NCBI RefSeq assembly: GCF_016863035.1
Contig: NZ_BOOC01000019.1
Location: forward strand, 1-56,656
Origin: Microbispora corallina
Lineage (GTDB): Bacteria > Actinomycetota > Actinomycetes > Streptosporangiales > Streptosporangiaceae
Direction: 5' to 3'
DNA length: 56,656 nucleotides
Below are positions 39,447 through 46,220 of this stretch, in pieces. Numbering within the stretch: the first letter of the stretch is position 1; every line of letters starts with the position of its first letter. The position numbers were made by a program, and so were the translations under genes. The notes below the pieces were generated by a model. The model had not been told where the DNA came from, made no database searches, and saw only the letters and a program-made list of their open reading frames with translations.

Positions 39447-40562
39447 GTGTACGTGAACCCCCGGTGGCGGCGCCGCCTGTTGTGGACGGTCGGCGCGGTC
39501 GGGGCCGTGGGGGTGCTCGCCGTCGGCGCGGCCGGCTGGTACTACTCGGGTCTCGTCATCGACCCCGTCCACACCCCGGAATACCCGCTCGAGGTGACGG
39601 CCGTCCGTGGGGACGAGGTCACGCTGAAGGGCGGCGCCGACACCGCCTCCCCCGGTACGTACGGCCTGACCTGGGCGGACGGCAACGCGCTGCTGGGTCC
39701 CGCGGTCGCCTCGGACGCGGGGACGGTCACCAGGAAGGTCGCGCGGGTGCTGCGCGGCGACCTGCGGCCGGGCGTGCGCGCCTACCTCGACCGGTGGCTG
39801 TGGGGGCACGCGGAGCCGTCCGCGGCCGGCGTGCCGTACACCGATGTCACGGTCCCCTCCGCGCTCGGCGGGTTCCCCGCGTGGCGGACCGAGGGCACGT
39901 CCCCGACCTGGGTGATCGCCGTGCACGGCCGGAACGCGAACCCCGCCGAGGCGCTGCGGGTGCTCCCGGTCTTCCACAGCCTGGGGATGCCCGTGCTCGG
40001 GATCACGTACCGCAACGACGTGGGCGCGCCCGCGAGCCCGGACGGCAAGCTGCACCTCGGGGCGACCGAATGGGAGGACGTCGCCGCGGCGATCGCGTAC
40101 GCCCGCTCGCACGGCGCGACCGGCGTCGTGCTGTACGGATGGTCGATGGGCGGCGGGATCGTCCCGATGACCGTGCGGAGTCTGCCCGACGCGCCGATCA
40201 GGGGAATGATCCTCGACAGCCCGGTCATCGACTGGCGGGCGCCGATCGCGCTGGGCGCACGGCAGATGGGGGTTCCCGGCTTTCTGGTCAGCGTGGGCGA
40301 GTGGGTGGTCGAGCGGCGGACCGGCCTGTCGTTCGACGACCTCGACCAGGTGCGGCACGCCCGCGACTTCAAGACGCCCGCCCTGATCTTCGTGGACGCC
40401 GACGACGCGACCGTGCCGGTCGAGCCCGCGCTGGCGTTCGCGAAGGCGCGGCCCGACCTCGTGACGCTCGTCCGGACGACCGGCGGCGGCCACACCGGCT
40501 CGTGGAACGCCGACCCCGCCCGCTACGAGCGGGAGCTGCGGTCGTTCGTCTCGTCGCTGTGA
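39447..40562 (+). CDS. Membrane-anchored alpha/beta hydrolase
   Basis: The 371-residue protein has one N-terminal transmembrane helix (about residues 11-31) and an extracytoplasmic alpha/beta-hydrolase fold. The nucleophile elbow is Y-G-W-S-M-G-G-G (about 231-238). H-G-R-N-A-N-P carries the oxyanion region and the catalytic histidine is probably in G-G-G-H-T-G-S-W. An acidic residue is available in D-A-D-D-A-T-V-P. Such proteins are annotated as BAAT/DUF-type esterases or peptidases; the substrate is unknown. Start is GTG 39447. It follows the EhpF/EhpG pair by 115 bp and probably has its own promoter. Confidence 0.85.
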   Translation: MYVNPRWRRRLLWTVGAVGAVGVLAVGAAGWYYSGLVIDPVHTPEYPLEVTAVRGDEVTLKGGADTASPGTYGLTWADGNALLGPAVASDAGTVTRKVARVLRGDLRPGVRAYLDRWLWGHAEPSAAGVPYTDVTVPSALGGFPAWRTEGTSPTWVIAVHGRNANPAEALRVLPVFHSLGMPVLGITYRNDVGAPASPDGKLHLGATEWEDVAAAIAYARSHGATGVVLYGWSMGGGIVPMTVRSLPDAPIRGMILDSPVIDWRAPIALGARQMGVPGFLVSVGEWVVERRTGLSFDDLDQVRHARDFKTPALIFVDADDATVPVEPALAFAKARPDLVTLVRTTGGGHTGSWNADPARYERELRSFVSSL

Positions 40563-40569
40563 CCGGTCC

Positions 40570-41295
40570 TCATACGCGGACGGTGACGGTCGTGCGGACC
40601 ACCCGGAAGCCCAGGCGCTCGTAGACGCGCCGGGCCGGGTTCCCCTCGGTGACGGCCAGGCCGACCGAGGCCAGGCCGGACGCCTCCGCCCGGCCGAGGG
40701 CGTGCGCCAGCAGCGGCGCCCCGAGCCCCCGCGGCGACCGCGCCGGGTGACGGAAGGCCTCGATGACCCAGGGAAGGCCGTCCCTGTCAGTGATCACGAC
40801 GGCCGCGACGACCTCGTCCCCGTCCTCCCGTACGGCAAGGGCGCTGCACGGCAGCACGGGCCCGAGGACCTTCCCGGCCAGGATCTGGGCGAGCTCGCCG
40901 GCGGAGTCCGTCCCGGGGTCGCGCGGCCGGTGGTCGGGGTGACCGGGCGGGTAGGCGGCCAGCCAGGCCGGTAGGAGGTCCTCGGCCGGCCGGTCGCACG
41001 GCGTGAACCGATGGCCGTCAGGGGCAGCGGAGGGCACGGGCGGCCTGCCCGGCAGGTCGCACCTCATCTCGTGAGCGTGCCTGACGAGGACCGCTCCCCT
41101 GTCGAGAAGCCGCTCCGCCAGGTCGACGGGGCCGGCGACGGTCCAGCCGCGCAGCTGGGACATGATCACGTCGACGGCCCCCGGGCCGAGCACCTCGACC
41201 AGGTCGGCCTTGGGCCGTCCGTCGCGGACCGCCTCCACGAAGCTGATCGCCGGGACGCCGTCGGGACCGGCCCTGAACTGTCGGTTCTCGCTCAT
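40570..41295 (-). CDS. GNAT acetyltransferase with N-terminal extension
   Basis: The 241-residue protein has about 90 residues of unassigned N-terminal sequence (S-F-V-E-A-V-R-D-G-R, L-R-G-W-T-V). A C-terminal GNAT domain follows, with P-R-G-L-G-A-P-L-L-A-H-A-L (about 187-199) as the acetyl-CoA loop and the closing N-P-A-R-R-V-Y-E-R-L-G-F. The substrate is unknown. ATG 41293-41295 has no strong ribosome-binding site. It converges on the alpha/beta hydrolase gene with 7 bp between the stops. Confidence 0.8.
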   Translation of the reverse strand: MSENRQFRAGPDGVPAISFVEAVRDGRPKADLVEVLGPGAVDVIMSQLRGWTVAGPVDLAERLLDRGAVLVRHAHEMRCDLPGRPPVPSAAPDGHRFTPCDRPAEDLLPAWLAAYPPGHPDHRPRDPGTDSAGELAQILAGKVLGPVLPCSALAVREDGDEVVAAVVITDRDGLPWVIEAFRHPARSPRGLGAPLLAHALGRAEASGLASVGLAVTEGNPARRVYERLGFRVVRTTVTVRV

Positions 41296-41381
41296 CCCAG
41301 GGAGGTTCGCGCAGCGCCGCCGGCGAGGGCAACCCGTTTTCCGCGGGGGTGACGGGGGCGGCCGGCGGGGAGGCGGCCGGG

Positions 41382-41813
41382 TCAGCGATCGGAGGGGACG
41401 GCGGACGCCGGCGGACGGTCGGAGGGGACGGCGGCGACGGCCTCGACCTCGACCAGGAGGTCGGGCCGGAACAGGCCGGCGACCTGGACGAGCGAGCTCG
41501 TCGGGGGCCGTTCCACGTTCACGAACTCGTCGCGGACCCTCCGGACGGTGGGGAGGGCCGAGGTGTCCACGACATAGATGGTGAGCTTGAACACGTCGTC
41601 CCACGTCGCCCCGGCGGCCTCCAGCGCCGCGCCGACGTTGCGCATCGTGAGGCGGGTCTGGGCCTCCCAGTCGCCGGCGGGAGCCGGCGTCCCGTCGGGC
41701 GCGAGGGGAACCTGGCCCGAGGTCCAGACGAGCCGGCTGCCCGGCGCCACCGAGGCCACGTGGCTGTAGCCGTTCGTGGGGGGCAGCGTGCCCGGCGTGT
41801 GGAACTCGGTCAT
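41382..41813 (-). CDS. RidA-family (YjgF/UK114) imine/enamine deaminase
   Basis: A 143-residue trimer-forming RidA-type protein. W-T-S-G-Q-V-P-L-A-P-D-G (about 29-40), T-R-L-T-M-R-N-V-G-A-A-L-E-A-A-G (about 53-68), and V-E-R-P-P-T-S-S-L-V-Q-V lead to the closing V-E-V-E-A-V-A. The arginine that contacts the substrate carboxylate in RidA is replaced around E-R-P-P-T-S-S, so it may belong to a Rid subfamily other than RidA proper. GAGGAG precedes ATG 41811-41813. A leader peptide and a hairpin lie upstream (41919-41997). Confidence 0.85.
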   Translation of the reverse strand: MTEFHTPGTLPPTNGYSHVASVAPGSRLVWTSGQVPLAPDGTPAPAGDWEAQTRLTMRNVGAALEAAGATWDDVFKLTIYVVDTSALPTVRRVRDEFVNVERPPTSSLVQVAGLFRPDLLVEVEAVAAVPSDRPPASAVPSDR

Positions 41814-41918
41814 GCGTCTCCTCGTGCTCTCGTCATGGGGGACCACCCGTCCGCGCGAGCCGGCGGGGCCGAGGGGGGCGCGCCGGGGCCTGGCCGCGCC
41901 GCGGCGCCGGAAACGCGA

Positions 41919-41952
41919 GGACCCCGGCAGGAGGTTACTCCTGCCGGGGTCC
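41919..41952 (-). terminator. Strong hairpin in the ridA leader region
   Basis: A perfect 15-bp stem (41919-41933 with 41938-41952) and a 4-nt loop. It stands 105 bp upstream of the ridA start with no gene ending at it, apart from the 20-codon frame whose stop codon falls in its loop. It is either a transcription attenuator for ridA or the terminator of a small RNA. Confidence 0.65.
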
Positions 41953-41997
41953 CGCACGTGTGGTGCCGGTGCCGGGTCGCCTCTCGGCGAAAGGCAC
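41935..41997 (-). CDS. Candidate 20-codon leader peptide before ridA
   Basis: GTG 41995-41997 follows a GGAG ribosome-binding site by 7 nt (complement of 42005-42008). The peptide would be MPFAERRPGTGTTRAGPRQE and the TAA stop is the loop of the hairpin, so its last five codons form the 5' stem arm. That layout is typical of attenuator leaders. A -10-like TAATTT (complement of 42033-42038) would start the transcript near 42026. The rest of the 41814-42370 gap holds no other convincing gene. Confidence 0.4.
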   Translation of the reverse strand: MPFAERRPGTGTTRAGPRQE

Positions 41998-42370
41998 AAC
42001 GCGGCTCCAGCCGAACGGTAGTCCGCGAAGGCAAATTAGGTGAGGCCCGGGGACACCTGCACACCGGCCACGGTCTATGTAACCACCCCGCGGGGCGTGT
42101 TGTTCCCCGATGCCGCCCGTGTTTTTCCGGGACTTTCCCCGGCCGCCCGGAGCCCGGCCCCCTGCGGCCGACCTGCCACCCCCGATGTGCACGGCCCAGG
42201 GCGAGGCCCGTTGGCCCGTGCCGCCGGGCGAGGACGGTCGCGCGTGCCCCTGCGCCCGGGGGGAGGCGGCCCGGCCGTGAGCGGCGACGGGACGGTTCTG
42301 CCGGTGAGGCGACGGTTTCCGATGCGGGAGGGGGAGGGGTTTGTCGGTGTCGGGTGGCAGGATCGCAGGC

Positions 42371-43024
42371 ATGGAAACGGTCGATCCCGCTGCGGTCTCG
42401 TCCTACTGGGACGCGGCCGCGCCCACCTTCGACGAGGAGGCCGACCACGGCCTGCGCGACCCCTCCGTGCGGGCGGCGTGGGCCGGCCGGCTGCGCGCCT
42501 GGATGCCTCCCGCCCCGGCCGACGTGCTCGACCTGGGATGCGGCACCGGCTCGCTGTCGCTGCTCCTGGCCGAGCAGGGGCACCGGCCGGTCGGCGTGGA
42601 CCTGTCACCCGTGATGGTGGAGCACGCGTGCAGGAAGCTCTCCGCGGCCGGCCACGCCTTCACGGCGGTCGCGGGCGACGCGAGCGACCCGCCCGCGAGC
42701 GTCGGATCGTCGTTCGACGTGGTGCTCGTCCGGCACCTGCTGTGGACGCTCCCCGAGCCCGGCCTGGCTCTGCGCCGCTGGCTCGGCCTGCTGCGTCCCG
42801 GCGGGCGGCTCGTGCTCGTCGAGGGGCACTGGCACGCGCACGAGGGCCCGCCGTACGTGCCGGGATCGGAGTCGCTTCCCTGGCTCGGCGGCGTGACGGC
42901 CGAGCGGCTCGCGGGGTCGCTGCGTCCCCTCGTCAGAGAGGTGGACGTCGAACCGCTGCCCGACCCGGACCTGTGGGGAGGCCCGATCGACGACGAGAGA
43001 TACGCCGTCATCGCCCGCCCCTGA
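42371..43024 (+). CDS. Class I SAM-dependent methyltransferase
   Basis: A 217-residue small-molecule-type methyltransferase. Y-W-D-A-A-A-P-T-F-D-E (about 12-22) opens it, V-L-D-L-G-C-G-T-G-S-L-S (about 51-62) is the SAM-binding motif I, and G-V-D-L-S-P-V-M follows. L-R-P-G-G-R-L-V-L-V is motif III. It resembles UbiE/BioC-like enzymes, but the substrate is unknown. ATG 42371 is preferred; GTG 42341 in frame is possible. Ribosome-binding sequence is weak (AGGAT about 10 nt upstream). Confidence 0.85.
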   Translation: METVDPAAVSSYWDAAAPTFDEEADHGLRDPSVRAAWAGRLRAWMPPAPADVLDLGCGTGSLSLLLAEQGHRPVGVDLSPVMVEHACRKLSAAGHAFTAVAGDASDPPASVGSSFDVVLVRHLLWTLPEPGLALRRWLGLLRPGGRLVLVEGHWHAHEGPPYVPGSESLPWLGGVTAERLAGSLRPLVREVDVEPLPDPDLWGGPIDDERYAVIARP

Positions 43025-43116
43025 CCCGGCCCTCCGCCGTGCGGCGTTCTCGTCGCCACCGGTCGGCCCGTCGCCGTGACATCGGCGGACCTCGTTGTGA
43101 AGGAGGTGTACGGCAC

Positions 43117-43209
43117 ATGCGCAGGAGCCTTCGGCAGCCGACCTCGCGCCCTGCCCCGATCCACCTCCTCACGACGGAGACGACGTGTCCCTTCGCATCA
43201 CAGCGCTGA
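43117..43209 (+). CDS. Candidate 30-residue peptide upstream of and overlapping the GNAT gene
   Basis: ATG 43117 follows AAGGAGGT (43100-43107), fully complementary to the 16S rRNA tail, by 9 nt. The peptide is basic (R-R-S-L-R at the start) with a T-T-E-T-T-C-P segment in its second half. It ends 25 bp inside the acetyltransferase gene in another frame, so ribosomes finishing it would pass the GTG at 43185. It is better signalled than the GNAT gene itself. It could be a leader peptide or an independent small protein. Confidence 0.5.
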   Translation: MRRSLRQPTSRPAPIHLLTTETTCPFASQR

Positions 43210-44060
43210 CCGACCCCCACCTCACCTCGTCGAGCCGGCGCCTCGCCTGGCTGGCCTCGTACCCCGACGGAACCCCGGCCGGCTCGGCGTTCCTGCGCCT
43301 GTTCACCCGCCGGGCCCTCCCCGCCGAGCTCGACCTCGCCGTCCATCCCGTGGAGCGGCGCCGCGGCGTCGGCACACGACTCCTCGCGGAGGCCGTCGCC
43401 GGAGCGCGGGACGACGGCCGCCGGAGCGTGTACGCCCACGTCGAGGCCGGCTCGCCCGGCGAGCTTTTCCTGGCCGCGCGTGGCTTCCGCCGGGTCCTCA
43501 CGCTGACGTTCGCGCGGCTGTCCCTCGCCGCCGTCGACCCGGACGCCCTGGCGGGAATCGCCGATCGGCCGCACCCGGGCTACCTGCTCGTGTCGTGGGA
43601 CGGCGTCGTACCGGACGACCTGGCCGAGACGTTCGCCGCGTCGCGCCGGGCGATGGACGACATGCCGATGGGCGACGCGGACCACGTCCCCGGCACCTGG
43701 GACGCCGAGCGCGTCCGTGCCGTGGCCCGGGCCGTCGCAGAACGCGGCGACCTGCTGCACACCGTCGTCGCGGTGGACGCCTCGGACGGCTCGATCGCCG
43801 GCTTCACCGAACTGGTGGTCGCCGGCGACGGCAGGGGCGACGGCCAGCACTACGGCACCGGCGTGCTCCCCGAGCACCGCGGCCACGGCCTCGGCCTGTG
43901 GATGAAGGCCGAGGCCATCCGGCAGGCGCGGCAGCGCCATCCGGACCTGGACGGCCTGCTGACCGACACCGCCGACGGCAACGCCCCGATGCGCCGCGTC
44001 AACGACGCCCTCGGCTACGTCCCCACCCATCAGGAGCACCGGTACCAGCTCGACCTGTGA
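43185..44060 (+). CDS. Tandem GNAT acetyltransferase
   Basis: The 291-residue protein holds two GNAT domains in tandem, an architecture also used by mycothiol synthase. The first acetyl-CoA loop is V-E-R-R-R-G-V-G-T-R-L-L (about residues 56-67). The second is L-P-E-H-R-G-H-G-L-G-L-W-M-K (about 228-241), followed by N-A-P-M-R-R-V-N-D-A-L-G-Y, typical of this group. GTG 43185 has GGAGACGAC just before it. The last 62 bp overlap the 3' end of the convergent erm gene. Substrate unknown. Confidence 0.85.
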   Translation: MSLRITALTDPHLTSSSRRLAWLASYPDGTPAGSAFLRLFTRRALPAELDLAVHPVERRRGVGTRLLAEAVAGARDDGRRSVYAHVEAGSPGELFLAARGFRRVLTLTFARLSLAAVDPDALAGIADRPHPGYLLVSWDGVVPDDLAETFAASRRAMDDMPMGDADHVPGTWDAERVRAVARAVAERGDLLHTVVAVDASDGSIAGFTELVVAGDGRGDGQHYGTGVLPEHRGHGLGLWMKAEAIRQARQRHPDLDGLLTDTADGNAPMRRVNDALGYVPTHQEHRYQLDL

Positions 44061-44814
44061 CGCGGGCCTCCCACAGCGAGGCCCAGTCGTCGGCTGTCAG
44101 GTCCTTGGGCAGCGCGTACGGCGACAGCCCGGTCTCGCGGAGCCATCGCCGTACGGCGGCCTGGTCGAGCCCGGCCCGCCCGAGGATCTCCCGCAGCCCG
44201 CGCCCGCGGCCCGTGAACACCCGGCGGACGAGGTCCTGGTACGGCTCTCGCGGGCCGGCCAGCGGCGACGCCCGGCGGGTCACGGTCAGCAGGCCGCCGT
44301 CGACCGAGGGAACCGGCCGGAACGACCGGGCGGGCACCCGGGAGTGCACCGCGAAGTCGTACCAGGGCCACCAGGCCGCGGTCAGCATGCTGGCCCCGCC
44401 GACCCCCGCGCGCCTCCGGGCGACCTCCCACTGGACGAGCAGCACGGCCGCCGTCCAGTGGTCGGCCGCGAGGAGCCGGCGCATGATCGAGGTCGTGAGA
44501 TGGAACGGCAGGTTGCCCACCACCACATGGGGGTGCCGGGGGAAACGGAAATTGAGGATGTCGGCGGTGACGACGGCCACGTGATCCGGCGTCCGCCGGT
44601 CCAGGCGGCGCGCCCGCCCGGGATCGACCTCCACGGCCGTGACGGGCCTGCCGTACCGGCTGAGCGGCACGGTCAGGGCGCCGTCGCCGGCTCCGATCTC
44701 GACGATCGGGCCGGTCGTCCGGGCGACGATGTGCTCGATGGAGGCGATGACCGAGCGGTCGGCGATGAAGTTCTGACCGAGCTCGTGCCGTCCGCCCTGA
44801 TAGGGGTGACGCAT
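43999..44814 (-). CDS. erm: Erm-type 23S rRNA adenine-N6-methyltransferase
   Basis: The 271-residue protein has H-E-L-G-Q-N-F-I-A-D (about residues 10-19), the Erm N-terminal signature, SAM motif V-E-I-G-A-G-D-G-A-L-T (about 38-48) and the catalytic N-L-P-F-H-L (about 105-110). Erm enzymes methylate A2058 of 23S rRNA, giving macrolide-lincosamide-streptogramin B resistance. The N-L-P-F motif also occurs in KsgA, but the Q-N-F-I-A-D start and R-S-F-x-P-x-P-x-V-D-G-G block favour Erm. ATG 44812-44814 has GGAG 6 nt upstream. A Gly/Arg-rich tail ends the protein. The gene lies behind a leader peptide and competing hairpins. Confidence 0.85.
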   Translation of the reverse strand: MRHPYQGGRHELGQNFIADRSVIASIEHIVARTTGPIVEIGAGDGALTVPLSRYGRPVTAVEVDPGRARRLDRRTPDHVAVVTADILNFRFPRHPHVVVGNLPFHLTTSIMRRLLAADHWTAAVLLVQWEVARRRAGVGGASMLTAAWWPWYDFAVHSRVPARSFRPVPSVDGGLLTVTRRASPLAGPREPYQDLVRRVFTGRGRGLREILGRAGLDQAAVRRWLRETGLSPYALPKDLTADDWASLWEARVTGRAGTGAPDGWGRSRGRR

Positions 44815-44866
44815 GGGTGTGCTCCGCGAATGACCGGATGGAGAGCCGGGAGCGCGCGGAAAAGGG

Positions 44867-44943
44867 CGCCGCTCCGGCGATAGGACACCGAGGGCGGCGG
44901 AGCCGGTCAGACGATGAGGACGGCCCGCCGCTAGGAGCGGCGG
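44867..44943 (-). promoter_or_regulatory. Mutually exclusive hairpins in the erm leader
   Basis: On the minus strand the end of the leader peptide gene (complement of 44936-44943) forms an 8-bp stem with the complement of 44925-44932. The same region (complement of 44934-44942) can instead pair over 9 bp with the complement of 44867-44875. The two structures exclude each other, as in erm attenuators. Confidence 0.45.
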
Positions 44944-44981
44944 ATCCTCGTGAAGCACGCGCAGAACATGGCGATCACCAT
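44931..44981 (-). CDS. Candidate erm leader peptide
   Basis: A 16-codon frame, MVIAMFCACFTRIRRS, starts at ATG 44979-44981 and ends at TAG 44931-44933, 116 bp before erm. It contains R-I-R, an Arg-X-Arg motif of the kind at which macrolide-bound ribosomes stall (known from ErmDL). Its 3' codons are the pivot of the competing hairpins. No good ribosome-binding site precedes it, and it starts 14 bp after the Ddn-hemerythrin stop codon, so it may be read from the upstream transcript. Confidence 0.45.
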   Translation of the reverse strand: MVIAMFCACFTRIRRS

Positions 44982-44995
44982 AGCAAGGGCGCGCC

Positions 44996-45832
44996 TCAGC
45001 CGCCCGGCGCGTCGAGGACCGGGATCAGGTGCTCCTCCTCGTACGTCAGGTGGCGTTCGAGTTCCGCGGTCAGGTGGCCGACCTCGCGGGCCACGTCCCG
45101 GGGGTCGGCGCCGGTCGCGGAGACGGCCTCCCGGAGCCGGGCCAGGAGCGCGGCGATCTCCTCGTGCTCCCGGCGCAGCCGTTCGAGGACGGGGCCGAGC
45201 CCGGGACGGCGCTCGGCGAGGAACGGGAAGATCGCCCCGTCCTCCCCCGTGTGGTGGTGATGGAGTCCCTGGCAGAGGGTCAGGCAGTTCACCCGCAGCT
45301 GGGCGCCCAGCCCCGGCCCCGATCGCCCCAGCTCGGCGCGGATCAGGGCGAGCTCCCGCCGGAAGGCGTCGTGGATCGCCTTGAGCGCCCCGCCCGGTGA
45401 GGCCGCGGCCGGCTTCGGCGGCCCGGGCACCGGCACGAGCCCGACGACGGGAAGGACCCGCGACGTCTTGGCCTGGTACGCCGCCCAGCCGGGGTCGGCC
45501 TCGGCCGCCCGGTCGAAGGCCGCGTCGCGTTCGGCGCCCTCCAGCACGACGGCGTCCGCCTCGTAGGTGAAGACGCCGTCCTCGACGGTGGCCCGCGGAC
45601 GGGCCACCAGGTTGTGGAACCAGGCCGGATGCCGGGGCGCGCCTCCGGCCGAGGCGATCACCAGGATCCGCCCGCCGTCGGGGAGGTAGCCCAGCGGCGT
45701 GGTGTGCGGCCGTCCGGACCGCGCGCCGGTGGTGGTGAGCAGGATGAGGCGGCCGCCCTCGAACGGGCCGCCCACTCGTCCGCCGTTCGCGCGGAACTCC
45801 TCGACGACCTGTGTGTTGAAATCGATCGGCAT
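44996..45832 (-). CDS. Ddn-type F420-dependent nitroreductase fused to a hemerythrin-like domain
   Basis: The 278-residue protein joins two domains. Residues 1-130 resemble deazaflavin-dependent nitroreductases (DUF385/Ddn): L-L-T-T-T-G-A-R-S-G-R-P-H-T-T-P-L (about 31-47) and H-P-A-W-F-H-N-L-V-A. Residues about 150-275 form a helical hemerythrin-like domain with H-H-H-H-T-G-E-D (about 192-199), R-R-E-H-E-E-I, and L-x-x-H-L-T-Y-E-E-E-H-L-I-P, giving the His/Glu ligands of a di-iron site. ATG 45830-45832 is preferred; an upstream in-frame ATG at 45877 would add 15 residues. It is upstream of, and possibly co-transcribed with, erm. Confidence 0.8.
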   Translation of the reverse strand: MPIDFNTQVVEEFRANGGRVGGPFEGGRLILLTTTGARSGRPHTTPLGYLPDGGRILVIASAGGAPRHPAWFHNLVARPRATVEDGVFTYEADAVVLEGAERDAAFDRAAEADPGWAAYQAKTSRVLPVVGLVPVPGPPKPAAASPGGALKAIHDAFRRELALIRAELGRSGPGLGAQLRVNCLTLCQGLHHHHTGEDGAIFPFLAERRPGLGPVLERLRREHEEIAALLARLREAVSATGADPRDVAREVGHLTAELERHLTYEEEHLIPVLDAPGG

Positions 45833-46220
45833 TCTCTGTTTCTTCTCCGGATTGTGGGCACGGCGATTTCCAGGCATGGCGAATCGCCGGCGGGCAGGGG
45901 AATTCACCGCACGGCGGAACGGTCTCGCGGCACGGCGAAAAGGCGAAAAGGGGCACGGGACGTGCGGCGTCGGCAGCGCGGCCGACGGGAAATAAAGAGC
46001 AGGGTGACCGGGGAAAAGGCGGGCCTCTCGGCCGCCGGGCGCTCACGCCGCGGCCGGGCGCCTCACTCGTGCGTGGCCCATGGCCGACCCGGCAGTCACG
46101 ATATGCACTTTATTGCGCCGGACACGGCGAAAGCAACAATGAGTCGGTCGCCGAAAAAGCCGGCGCCTTCATTCCGGGCCCTCCTCATGGCCGGGCCCAG
46201 CCGGACGCCCGGCGGCGGCG
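45833..46220. other. 388-bp intergenic region, no gene recognised
   Basis: The stretch between the Ddn-hemerythrin start and the ECF42 sigma stop has no frame with a credible start or domain on either strand. It is patchily AT-richer (45981-46010 and 46105-46145) than the flanks and presumably contains the Ddn-hemerythrin promoter. Confidence 0.5.

Noticed and set aside
42036..42054. Possible DtxR/IdeR iron box (TTAGGTGAGGC)
   Set aside because: Only one half matches the 19-bp palindrome; the other half is unlike it, and no iron gene is adjacent.
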